Below, one piece after another: positions 1 through 6,753 of a stretch of DNA of 17,663 bases. The stretch is from assembly GCA_026193355.1 (NCBI GenBank), contig JAPHTL010000025.1, forward strand, positions 1 through 17,663, in the 5' to 3' direction. The notes beneath the pieces are model-generated. The model was given only the letters and a program-made list of their open reading frames with translations, did not search any database and was not told where the DNA came from. The position numbers and the translations under genes are program-made. Position 1 is the first letter of the stretch; each line of letters begins with the position of its first letter. This DNA is from Rhodospirillales bacterium (GTDB lineage Bacteria > Pseudomonadota > Alphaproteobacteria > Rhodospirillales > JAPHTL01).

Positions 1-557
1 AGGGTCAGGTCGAACCCCTGATCGCCGCACCACGAGATCAGGTTGTCGATCTCATCCTCGTTGACGCCGCGCAGGGCGACCGTGTTGATCTTGATTTTCA
101 ATCCGGCCTTTTTCGCCGCGGCGATGCCGCTCATGGTTCGCTCGATATCGCCAACGCGGGTGATGGCCTTGAACTTGTCCGGATCCAGCGTGTCGAGCGA
201 GACATTGACCCGGCGCACACCGCAATCGACAAGCTCATCGGCGAAACGGTCGAGCTGGCTGGCATTGGTGGTGAGGGTCAGTTCATCCATCGCGCCACTG
301 CGAATATGAATCGACAGATTGCGGATGAGGCTCATGATATTGCGGCGGACCAGCGGTTCCCCGCCGGTCAGGCGGATCTTGCGGACGCCCCGGCTGATGA
401 AGGCGGTGCAGGCGCGTTCCAGTTCCTCCAGCGACAGCACGTCGGACTTTGGCAGGAACGTCATGTCCTCGGACATGCAGTAGAAGCACCGGAAATCACA
501 TCGATCGGTTACCGAAACCCGCAGATAGGTGATGGATCTTCCAAAAGGGTCAATCAT
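1..557 (-). CDS. moaA: GTP 3',8-cyclase MoaA (3' end missing)
   Basis: Radical-SAM enzyme that starts molybdopterin synthesis by rearranging GTP to 3',8-cyclo-GTP (with MoaC). 185 codons of the usual roughly 325-330 are present; the rest lies beyond the left edge. The N-terminal CxxxCxxC cluster motif is seen as C20, C24 and C27 in RCDFRCFYC, followed by the SAM-binding TGGEP at 64-68 and the VSLDTL strand further on. The C-terminal second Fe-S cluster region is off the window. The start at 557 is the first possible one, because an in-frame TAA lies immediately upstream. The gene follows the alcohol dehydrogenase gene after 126 bases, so it may have its own promoter; a Mo-box-like element lies 39-66 bases upstream of the start codon. 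Identification by recognition of the family sequence, high confidence. Confidence 0.93.
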   Translation of the reverse strand, partial: MIDPFGRSITYLRVSVTDRCDFRCFYCMSEDMTFLPKSDVLSLEELERACTAFISRGVRKIRLTGGEPLVRRNIMSLIRNLSIHIRSGAMDELTLTTNASQLDRFADELVDCGVRRVNVSLDTLDPDKFKAITRVGDIERTMSGIAAAKKAGLKIKINTVALRGVNEDEIDNLISWCGDQGFDLT

Positions 558-595
558 TTATTTGGCAACTCTTTGATTATCAACGGTAAACGCAG

Positions 596-623
596 ATCGT
601 TGGTTCATCTCGTATATAACGGA
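596..623. promoter_or_regulatory. candidate Mo-box (ModE-type operator) upstream of moaA
   Basis: On the plus strand this reads ATCGTTGGTTC, six bases, then TATATAACGGA. Against the enterobacterial ModE consensus (ATCGYTATATA, 6 bases, TATATAACGAT) the right arm matches 9 of 11 and the left arm 7 of 11, with exactly the expected 6-base spacing. It sits between the alcohol dehydrogenase gene and moaA, and a ModE-like DNA-binding protein is encoded at 6754-7155. The left arm is poor, and the TATATA core could instead be a promoter -10 element, so this remains a candidate. Confidence 0.4.
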
Positions 624-634
624 AGGAAAGCATA

Positions 635-648
635 CCCGCACATGCGGG
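635..648. repeat. short inverted repeat between adh and moaA
   Basis: CCCGCA, 2 bases, TGCGGG: a 6-bp perfect palindrome with a 2-base centre. On the transcribed (minus) strand the T run precedes the hairpin rather than following it, so it is not a standard intrinsic terminator for the dehydrogenase gene. It may be an operator half or chance. Confidence 0.3.
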
Positions 649-683
649 AAAAATCGCCCCCAACTTTCCTGCGGATACCCGAT

Positions 684-1817
684 TCAGCGCATCGCGGCGT
701 TCAATAGTTCGCGATAATCGTCCGCCGTCGCCTTGCGCGGGTTGCTGAGCGTGCAGTGGTCCTTGACCGCCTGCTCGGCCATTTCCCCAAGAACGGACAT
801 CGGCAGGCCCATTTCAGAGAGGGTCGCCGGCAGGCCGATCCTGCGGTTCAGGGCGGCGATGGCGTCGGCCGGGTCCATACCTGCATCCAACCCCATGATC
901 TCGCCAAGCCGCGCGTATTTTTCCCCGATTGCATCGCGGTTGAACCGCAACACCGGGGGCAACAGAACGGCATTGAGGGTGCCGTGGTGCAGGATGGGGT
1001 CGGTCAGGCTGCCCAGTGGATGGGACAGGGCGTGAACCGCGCCCAGGCCCTTCTGGAAGGCCATCGCGCCTTCCATTGACGCCATCATCATGTTCCACCG
1101 CGCTTCGCGATCCGTTCCGTCGGCCACGGCCCGTTCGATATAATGCGCAGCACGGTGCAGGCCATCGGCGGCGATGGCGTCGGCGGGCGGGTTGACGGCG
1201 GGCGCGATGAACGTCTCGATGCAATGCGCCATGGCGTCCATGCCGGTTGCGGCGGTCAGGCCAGGCGGCATGCCGATGGTCAGTTCCGGATCGCAGATGG
1301 CGACGCTGGGAATCAGGTGGGGACTGATGACGCCGAGCTTGCGGCCATCATCCATGACGATGATCGCTCCACGCCCCACCTCGCTGCCGGTTCCCGCCGT
1401 GGTTGGCACCGCAATCAGCGGGGCGACATTTCCCCCGATCCGGGATACTCCGCCTTCGACAAGGGCGTATTGCGCAAGAGGGCCGTCGTGGCTTGCCAGC
1501 AGACGCACACCCTTGCCAAGGTCGATGGGTGATCCTCCGCCCACCGCGATCACCCCGTCGCAGTTCCCGCTGCGATAAACCTCAAGCGCCCCCCGAACGT
1601 CGCGTTCGCGTGGATTGGGCGGTGTTCCATCAAAAGTCGTTACGGTTGACCCACCCGGCAATTGCGCCAGAACGGTTTCCAGAATGCCTGCCGCTGCGAC
1701 ACCCTTGTCGGTGACGACAAGCGGGCGGCGAATGCCCAGCGCGCCCATTTCGTCGGCGATGACGCCAATGGCGCCGAAATCGAAGTGGATCTTGGTCAGG
1801 TAGGTGATCAGGGCCAT
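684..1817 (-). CDS. iron-containing alcohol dehydrogenase family protein
   Basis: 377 residues, full length for the group III (iron-activated) alcohol dehydrogenases, which oxidise alcohols or reduce aldehydes with NAD(P). The nucleotide-binding GGGSPID is at 93-99 and the PTTAGTGSE segment at 138-146. The metal ligands of the family (Asp, His, His, His) can be placed at D194, H198 (GMDAMAHCIE), H262 (AVHALSHPLG) and H278 (HHGTLNA), so the enzyme should be active. The substrate cannot be read from the sequence; lactaldehyde, butanol, hydroxybutyrate and other dehydrogenases share this fold. A Shine-Dalgarno AAGGA lies 8 bases before the ATG. It starts 30 bases after tupC ends and is probably in the same transcript, which suggests a link with a Mo/W enzyme making or using an aldehyde, but this is inference. 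Confidence 0.88.
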   Translation of the reverse strand: MALITYLTKIHFDFGAIGVIADEMGALGIRRPLVVTDKGVAAAGILETVLAQLPGGSTVTTFDGTPPNPRERDVRGALEVYRSGNCDGVIAVGGGSPIDLGKGVRLLASHDGPLAQYALVEGGVSRIGGNVAPLIAVPTTAGTGSEVGRGAIIVMDDGRKLGVISPHLIPSVAICDPELTIGMPPGLTAATGMDAMAHCIETFIAPAVNPPADAIAADGLHRAAHYIERAVADGTDREARWNMMMASMEGAMAFQKGLGAVHALSHPLGSLTDPILHHGTLNAVLLPPVLRFNRDAIGEKYARLGEIMGLDAGMDPADAIAALNRRIGLPATLSEMGLPMSVLGEMAEQAVKDHCTLSNPRKATADDYRELLNAAMR

Positions 1818-1847
1818 TCCGGTTTTCCTTGATGCTGTAATTCGTCC

Positions 1848-2654
1848 TCAGGGCGTTACGCCGCCCTGACGGTAATCGAGTGGATCGGGATGTGGAACAT
1901 CCAGCGGATTTTTGCGCCGTCGCCACCACAGGAGTTCCCCACGCATGAAAGCCTGCGCCAGATCGTTTTCAGGCGCATCGAAGAACCGTTCCGCCGGTGC
2001 CTGTTCCAGCAATCTTCCCCGGTGCAGGAACAGGACCTCGTCGGCGAGGCGGCGCGCCTGACCCATGTCGTGGGTGGTCATGACGATCTTGGTTCCTTCG
2101 GCATGGATGGCGGCGATCAGTTCCTCCAGCGTGTGTGTCGCGGCAGGGTCGAGGCTGGCCGTTGGCTCGTCCATGAAAAGGACCTGCGGTCGCAGCGCCC
2201 ATGCGCGCGCCAGCGCCAGCCGCTGTTGCTCACCAAAGGAAAGGACCCGCGCCGGATGTTCGGCCAGACGTGCCAGCCCCGTCCGTCGCAGGACATCTGA
2301 TACGATATCGGCACGATCCTTTCGATCAATACCCCGCAGCTTCAGGGCGTAGGCGATATTGGCGGCCACCGTCCGTCGCAGCATGACGGGGCGTTGGAAG
2401 ACCATCGCCTGCTGGTGCTTCGGGTTCCCGCCGTGCCAGGTGACCTGTCCGCTGGCGGGTTTGATCAGGCCGTGGCACAGCCGCAGCAGGAGGCTCTTTC
2501 CCGCGCCGTTGGGGCCAAGAATGAAAACCTTGCCCGCCCCGCCAAGCGTGAAGGTCATGTTCTTGATCAGGCGCATGCCCCCTGCCTCGAACGTGACGTC
2601 GCGAAGCTCGAGGGGGAGTATCCGTTTTCCGTTCGTTTCCATCGGGCCGTTCAT
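1848..2654 (-). CDS. tupC: tungstate-type ABC transporter ATP-binding protein
   Basis: 268-residue cytoplasmic ATPase that would energise oxyanion import. Motifs seen: Walker A GPNGAGKS at 47-54, Q-loop Q87 (MVFQRP), signature LSFGEQQ at 138-144 (a variant of LSGGQ), Walker B VLFMDEP with D162 and E163, and the switch histidine H195 in TTHD. No C-terminal regulatory TOBE domain is present, unlike ModC proteins of about 350 residues, and this favours the TupC type. Its start overlaps the stop of the permease gene by ATGA, so the two are translationally coupled; M5 is an alternative start. Tungstate is inferred from the permease type and the cofactor-gene neighbours; molybdate remains possible. 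Confidence 0.82.
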   Translation of the reverse strand: MNGPMETNGKRILPLELRDVTFEAGGMRLIKNMTFTLGGAGKVFILGPNGAGKSLLLRLCHGLIKPASGQVTWHGGNPKHQQAMVFQRPVMLRRTVAANIAYALKLRGIDRKDRADIVSDVLRRTGLARLAEHPARVLSFGEQQRLALARAWALRPQVLFMDEPTASLDPAATHTLEELIAAIHAEGTKIVMTTHDMGQARRLADEVLFLHRGRLLEQAPAERFFDAPENDLAQAFMRGELLWWRRRKNPLDVPHPDPLDYRQGGVTP

Positions 2655-3358
2655 GCGTTGCCATGCCTCTGCGCCGCGCCCTTGATGACGAAGGCGGCGG
2701 CATTGATGCTCATGGACAAGGCAATAAGGACGATGCCCAGGCCAAGGGCGAGCGACAAATCACCCTTGCTGACTTCCAGCGCAATCGCCGTGGTCATCAC
2801 GCGGGTGACGTGGTCGATGTTGCCGCCGACGATCATTACCGCGCCGACCTCGGCGCTGGCCCGGCCGAAACCGGCGAGAACGGCTGTCAGCAGGGTAAAA
2901 CGACCATCCCACAACAACGTCGGGATCGCCTGATGTGGTCCGGCGCCCAGGGATCGAAGCTGTTCGGAATATTCGCTCCACAGGTCCTCGACGACCTGCA
3001 ACGTCAATGCGGCGATGATCGGCGCAACCAGAAGGACCTGCGCGATGATCATGGCCGTGGGAGTGAAAAGCAGGCCGAGGACGCCAAACGGACCGGCCCG
3101 GGACAGCAGCAGATAAACGATCAGTCCCACCACGACCGGCGGCATGCCCATCAGCCCGTTGACGACAACAATCATCGTCTTGCGTCCGGGAAAACGGAAC
3201 AGGGCGAGCGCCGCCCCGACCGGCAGGCCGATGATCGTGGCGATGGCGACCGCCGTCAGGCTGACGCGCAGGGAAAGGGCGACGATCCCGGCCAGATCAC
3301 TGTCGAGACTCGCGATCATGAAAAAGGCGGTGGAAAACGCGCCGGTAAAATCGTCCAT
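2651..3358 (-). CDS. tupB: tungstate-type ABC transporter permease
   Basis: 235-residue inner-membrane permease of the TupB type. About five hydrophobic segments are visible, near residues 22-54, 61-86, 95-120, 154-178 and 202-225. The cytoplasmic coupling (EAA-like) loop runs from about 127 to 170, with YSEQLRSLGAG and the downstream RASAEVGAVMIVGGN. The sequence MPPVVVGLIVYLLLSRAGP is typical of this subfamily rather than ModB. A Shine-Dalgarno AAGG and a second GGGAG lie just before the ATG at 3358. It is the first gene of the minus-strand tupB-tupC-adh(-moaA) set. No gene for the periplasmic binding protein (TupA) lies on either side, which is unusual for a complete importer. Confidence 0.82.
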   Translation of the reverse strand: MDDFTGAFSTAFFMIASLDSDLAGIVALSLRVSLTAVAIATIIGLPVGAALALFRFPGRKTMIVVVNGLMGMPPVVVGLIVYLLLSRAGPFGVLGLLFTPTAMIIAQVLLVAPIIAALTLQVVEDLWSEYSEQLRSLGAGPHQAIPTLLWDGRFTLLTAVLAGFGRASAEVGAVMIVGGNIDHVTRVMTTAIALEVSKGDLSLALGLGIVLIALSMSINAAAFVIKGAAQRHGNA

Positions 3359-3420
3359 GTGCCTTGTTTCTCCCGGATGCGGCGAGATTAGGGGCTCTGC
3401 CTCCGCCTGTCACCGTCAAA

Positions 3421-3456
3421 GCGGAATAACCGCAACTGACAACAGGTTGTTTTCAG
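3421..3456. promoter_or_regulatory. two adjacent inverted repeats between tupB and fdhD
   Basis: The 125-base region between the divergent tupB and fdhD starts holds GCGG-5-CCGC at 3421-3433 and, 2 bases on, CTGACAAC-AG-GTTG-TTT-TCAG at 3436-3456. The second contains the palindrome ACAAC-AG-GTTGT (3439-3450). Their position suggests a shared operator or an fdhD leader hairpin. No Mo-box-like TATATA element is present here. No binding protein can be named. Confidence 0.35.
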
Positions 3457-3483
3457 GACTGACCGCTTCCATAGTGGCAACCC

Positions 3484-4365
3484 ATGGAGAACAAGCAACC
3501 ATTTCTCATCCATCCCGACCCTTCGGATTCAAGGCTGACCCGCCGCGTCTCCGGGTTGGACCATGACGGTAATGCCGTCGAGGTTTCCGTTGTCACCGAA
3601 CGGCCGATCACACTGTTCCTGAACGGGCAGGAAATCGTCACCATGATGACGATTGGCGATTTCCCGGAATTTCTGGCGGTCGGTTATCTGGTCAACCAGA
3701 ACATGCTGGCCCCCGATAACCCGGTCACGGCGGTCGAATTCGACGATGACCTCGGCGTTGCCGTCGTGCGTACCGAGCACAAGACGGATTTCGAGGAAAA
3801 ACTGCGCAAGAAAACCATGACATCGGGCTGCGCCCAGGGGACCCTTTTCGGCGACGTGATGGAAAAATTCGCCGAGATCGAATTGTCACCGTCTGCGGAG
3901 CTTCGAACGTCGTGGCTCTATCCGTTGCTCAAGGCCATCAACACGACGCCAAGCCTCTATCTGGAGGCCGGGGCGATCCACGGTTGCGTCCTGTGTTGCC
4001 GGGACGAACCCCTGCTTTACATGGAGGACGTCGGTCGCCACAACGCGGTGGACAAGATCGCGGGATACATGTTCCTCAACAAGATGCAGGGCGAAGACAA
4101 GATCATGTACACCACCGGCCGCCTGACAAGCGAAATGGTGCTCAAGACGGTACAGATGCGGATACCGATACTGGTTTCGCGGTCCGGTTTCACCGCGTGG
4201 GGCGTTGATCTGGCGCGACAGGCGGGAATGACCCTCGTCGGGCGGGCCAAGGGGCGACGGTTTACCGTTCTCGCCGGTCAGGAGAGGATGGTCTTTGATG
4301 CGGACAAGGACGGCGGGGAGGAAACTGAACCCGAGGCCCTCACCCGCAAGGGGGCAAAGCCATGA
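3484..4365 (+). CDS. fdhD: formate dehydrogenase accessory sulfurtransferase FdhD
   Basis: 293 residues. FdhD carries sulfur from a cysteine desulfurase to the Mo/W-bisMGD cofactor before it is inserted into formate dehydrogenase. The catalytic loop is seen as TSGCAQGT with C116. The Escherichia coli protein has CxxC here, whereas the second position in this protein is G119, so only one of the two cysteines is kept. The conserved core GAIHGCVLCC (C168, C171, C172) followed by DVGRHNAVDK (182-191) confirms the family. The last 25 or so residues are acidic/basic and poorly conserved. An in-frame TAG at 3472 limits the start to 3484 or later; no good ribosome binding site is visible upstream. 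The stop overlaps the mobA start by ATGA. Formate dehydrogenase structural genes are not in the window. Confidence 0.93.
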   Translation: MENKQPFLIHPDPSDSRLTRRVSGLDHDGNAVEVSVVTERPITLFLNGQEIVTMMTIGDFPEFLAVGYLVNQNMLAPDNPVTAVEFDDDLGVAVVRTEHKTDFEEKLRKKTMTSGCAQGTLFGDVMEKFAEIELSPSAELRTSWLYPLLKAINTTPSLYLEAGAIHGCVLCCRDEPLLYMEDVGRHNAVDKIAGYMFLNKMQGEDKIMYTTGRLTSEMVLKTVQMRIPILVSRSGFTAWGVDLARQAGMTLVGRAKGRRFTVLAGQERMVFDADKDGGEETEPEALTRKGAKP

Positions 4366-4994
4366 CCGATGTGCTTGGGATGATTCTGGCAGGCGGCCTG
4401 TCACGGCGCATGGGTGGTGGCGACAAGTGTCTGCGCCTGCTGGGCGGGCGGCCCCTGTTGTCCCATGTGATCGAACGCGCAAGGCCCCAGGTGGCTGAAT
4501 TGATCCTCAACGCCAATGGTGACCCGGAACGGTTCTCTCCATTCGGGCTTGAGGTGGTTTCCGACGTTATTGATGGTTTTGCGGGGCCGCTGGCCGGGGT
4601 TTTGACCGGGATGGAATGGGTGGCGACCCATCGACCGGATTGCCGCTGGCTGGCGACCTTTCCCGGCGATACGCCGTTTTTGCCCGCAGACCTGATCGGC
4701 AGGCTTCTTGATGCAGTCGAACGGGAAGGCGCGCAGATGGCCTGCGCCGCTTCTGCGGGACGCTCGCACCCCGTGGTGGGCCTGTGGCCGGTTGCGCTTC
4801 GTGATGATTTGCGCAAGGCCATGGTGGAAGAGGACATGCGAAAAATTCTTGACTGGACTGCTCGGTACAGGACGGTCGAGGTGGAATTCGCCGCCGTTCC
4901 GCTCGACCCGTTTTTCAACGTAAACCGCCCGGAGGATTTTGACGTGGCGGAGCGTACGGTCCTTGCCGTCGCCGACGGCGTATCACGGGAATGA
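4362..4994 (+). CDS. mobA: molybdenum cofactor guanylyltransferase MobA
   Basis: 210 residues, normal length for the family. MobA adds GMP from GTP to the molybdopterin cofactor, giving the (bis-)MGD form used by formate dehydrogenase and other DMSO-reductase-family enzymes. Motifs seen: the GTP-binding loop ILAGGLSRRMGGGDK at 8-22, the Mg-binding Asp in FPGDTPFL (D103), SHPVVGLWP near 135-143, and NVNRPED at 186-192 near the C-terminus. The ATGA overlap with fdhD implies coupled translation and fits a shared role in maturing formate dehydrogenase. A long-armed hairpin followed by a T run lies 30-108 bases downstream. Confidence 0.94.
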   Translation: MTDVLGMILAGGLSRRMGGGDKCLRLLGGRPLLSHVIERARPQVAELILNANGDPERFSPFGLEVVSDVIDGFAGPLAGVLTGMEWVATHRPDCRWLATFPGDTPFLPADLIGRLLDAVEREGAQMACAASAGRSHPVVGLWPVALRDDLRKAMVEEDMRKILDWTARYRTVEVEFAAVPLDPFFNVNRPEDFDVAERTVLAVADGVSRE

Positions 4995-5024
4995 TCTGAG
5001 ACGAACGGGTGAAACAAAAGACAA

Positions 5025-5102
5025 ACCGCCGCTTGGGGTTCCGAACGCGCCCAGTTGGGGGAGGGGGCAGCCGTCCATCGCCAAAGCGGCGGTCGTCTTT
5101 TT
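5025..5102 (+). terminator. candidate terminator after mobA
   Basis: The 10-bp arms ACCGCCGCTT (5025-5034) and AAGCGGCGGT (5084-5093) are perfectly complementary, and TTTTT follows at 5098-5102 after four bases. The intervening loop is long (49 bases) and G-rich, so this is not a textbook compact terminator, but position and T run fit the end of the fdhD-mobA transcript. Confidence 0.55.
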
Positions 5103-5292
5103 CAGAGGCAAAATATCAATCGGGCTTAGAGACGAAACGGACACGTCTAAGGGGGGTGATGTGTGTCCGTCTTCAGACAGGGAGGCTTCATACCCGACTT
5201 TCCCTCTGCGGTGTTCGCATTATGGAAAGGTCATCGACGGGATGCTTTGACCACGGTCAAAAATGACAAGGAATTAGTGTAAGAAGCGGAAG
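5103..5292. other. non-coding convergent gap with several inverted repeats
   Basis: This is most of the 329-base stretch between the convergent mobA and the DUF2478-DUF364 gene. No convincing protein is encoded: the open frames here have no recognisable motif and no ribosome binding site. Besides the two terminator-like hairpins at its borders, it holds ACGGACAC/GTGTCCGT (5137-5144 with 5163-5170), which competes with a shorter AGACG/CGTCT pairing; AGGGA/TCCCT (5179-5183 with 5201-5205); and the palindrome at 5246-5261. A run of six G lies at 5151-5156. It may encode a structured RNA or simply be terminator-rich spacer. Confidence 0.4.
5246..5261. repeat. perfect palindrome, operator-like
   Basis: TTTGACC, AC, GGTCAAA: 7-bp perfect arms with a 2-base centre. 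The shape is that of a dimeric repressor site, and TTGACC resembles a -35 element, but no gene start follows on either strand. Function unknown. Confidence 0.4.
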
Positions 5293-5310
5293 GAAAGGGC
5301 TTTCCCTTTC
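5293..5310 (-). terminator. candidate terminator of the DUF2478-DUF364 gene
   Basis: GAAAGGG, 4 bases, CCCTTTC forms a 7-bp hairpin that begins 14 bases past the stop at 5324. On the minus strand the hairpin is followed by a pyrimidine-rich stretch (CTTCCGCTTCTT) rather than a clean T run, so termination strength is uncertain. Confidence 0.4.
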
Positions 5311-5323
5311 GCCTCGTAATGTT

Positions 5324-6586
5324 TTACGCGCCGTTTTTGAGGGTCAGCATTCTGCCGAACTTGCGCAATGCACGCGCCCCGCAGCCTTCCGAAACTGCCT
5401 GCGCCGCACCGTCGGTATCTTCGATGACCAGACCGGAAAGGATGTCCGCGCCGTAGGCGAAAAGCCCCGGGGCCAGCGGGGTTCCGGGACCGACGAGCGC
5501 GACTTTCGCTGCGCTCGCGGCTTTCAAAAGGCCGGGCAGGGTTCTGTTGACAAGGGACGATGACGTGATGATTGCGCCCTGGCAGCGTCCGAGCACCGAC
5601 ACGGCGGCGGCCTCGGGGTATTCTCCTTCCGCAGGCTCACGTTCGATGACCAGCGCGCCGGGCAGGCGTTCCGCAATGCCGGGGAAACGTCCGACGACGG
5701 CGATCGTTCCGTCTGTATCGCTCATGGCGTCCAGGCCGTTGTCGTCGCCCCCGGCCAGTGTCGGTTTGTTGTGATGTGCGTTGATCGCGGCAATGCCGAG
5801 CGCCGCTTCGAAGGGGTCCCAAGATGTGGCGAGGGCCGCCATCTGGCGAAGGTCGCGACCTGCCGCCGCAGCGGAAAGCGTACGGCACCCTTGTTTGCCC
5901 CGTGGCGGGGTCTGGGCGAGGCCGCATCCGTCCGGCCCCTCAACCAGCGTCCAGTTAAGCCCGACAACCACCCTTTTGATGGCGGTGGCGGGAACGGCCC
6001 GGGCCAGTTCCGTATAAAGGTTGTCAGCGCCCCACCAACGCCAAAGTGCGTCACGGTCTGCAGCAATCAGATCTCCCGTTCCGCCGGTAAAGGCCAGCCA
6101 GCGTTCAAGGGCGATTGCAGGAACCATGACGAGGGTCGGGATGCCTGCGACCGCAGCCTGAAGGATTTCGTCGGCCATGCCGCCGCCCTTCTGTTCCTGA
6201 TCGCCGAATTTCTCGACAACCAGCAGATCGGCGCTTGCCGCGACAGCGCGACGCAGTGCCGCGGTCGATTCCGTCAGCGCAGCATTGTCGAGGGTGCAGG
6301 TGCCGCTATCCATGGATTTGCGTGTGGGGCGGTTGATGGGAATTCGTTCCCCGGTATCAAGCGCGATGGCGTCTATTCCGCCCTTCTGGCCTTCTTCCGC
6401 CCGGACGGGTTCCTGCACGATGCCACCGACCCGCCAGCCGCGCGCCTTCAATTCTTCGGCGAATTCACGCAAGACGCCGCGTCTTGCGGTTTCCGATGTG
6501 TAAAGAACCGCCCCCAGTTTGATCGCACCGGTGGCGTTGGTGGAGGACCTGTTCGGGTCATCGTGATGAATCGTTCGTGTTGACAT
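5324..6586 (-). CDS. DUF2478 / DUF364 fusion protein, likely metal-cofactor related
   Basis: 420 residues from the start chosen here. Residues about 23-186 match DUF2478 (KLGAVLYTSE, GGIVQEP, DLLVVEKFGDQE, GGGMADEIL, GIPTLVMVP, then the W-rich end), an NTPase-like family often found beside molybdate genes. Residues about 190-275 resemble the enolase-N-like module (DUF4213) and 285-415 the Rossmann-like DUF364 domain (TIAVVGRFPG, AIITSSSLVNRTL, VALVGPGTPLAPGLF, GADILSGLVI), proposed in the literature to handle metal chelates. No classical Walker A loop is visible. The frame stays open upstream to 6865, but that extension overlaps the divergent regulator gene and looks non-coding. ATG 6586, preceded by GAAAGG, fits the start of the conserved region. 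The reaction is unknown; a role in Mo/W handling is inferred from the neighbours. Confidence 0.75.
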   Translation of the reverse strand: MSTRTIHHDDPNRSSTNATGAIKLGAVLYTSETARRGVLREFAEELKARGWRVGGIVQEPVRAEEGQKGGIDAIALDTGERIPINRPTRKSMDSGTCTLDNAALTESTAALRRAVAASADLLVVEKFGDQEQKGGGMADEILQAAVAGIPTLVMVPAIALERWLAFTGGTGDLIAADRDALWRWWGADNLYTELARAVPATAIKRVVVGLNWTLVEGPDGCGLAQTPPRGKQGCRTLSAAAAGRDLRQMAALATSWDPFEAALGIAAINAHHNKPTLAGGDDNGLDAMSDTDGTIAVVGRFPGIAERLPGALVIEREPAEGEYPEAAAVSVLGRCQGAIITSSSLVNRTLPGLLKAASAAKVALVGPGTPLAPGLFAYGADILSGLVIEDTDGAAQAVSEGCGARALRKFGRMLTLKNGA

Positions 6587-6627
6587 GCCCCTTTCATCGC
6601 CTGTCTGATGAACGAATTCAAGACGAA

Positions 6628-6659
6628 CCGCACCGTGAAAATGAATGCAAGCGGTGCGG
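6628..6659. promoter_or_regulatory. inverted repeat between the DUF2478-DUF364 and ModE-like genes
   Basis: CCGCACCG (6628-6635) and CGGTGCGG (6652-6659) are perfect 8-base arms around a 16-base A-rich centre. The element lies in the 167-base region between two divergent gene starts and is well placed to control either. It does not resemble a Mo-box. It could be the site of an unknown regulator or of the ModE-like protein itself. Confidence 0.35.
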
Positions 6660-6753
6660 ACTTGGGGAAAATCCATCGCGGACAGTGCGAAAAGGCCCTT
6701 GAATCGGCGGTTTCGCACGGCGAAACGTCGAGTAAAGGGGGGAGTCCGAAGGT

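Noticed and set aside
635..648. Terminator for the alcohol dehydrogenase gene
   Set aside because: The T run is on the wrong side of the hairpin for minus-strand transcription.
558..683. Moco riboswitch upstream of moaA
   Set aside because: The spacer is only 126 bases and I could not recognise the multi-stem architecture of that RNA; only one 6-bp palindrome and the Mo-box-like element are visible.
5009..5266. Open frame of 85 codons in the mobA downstream gap
   Set aside because: Arg/Ser-rich translation typical of a non-coding frame in GC-rich DNA; it runs through the terminator-like hairpin and has no motif.
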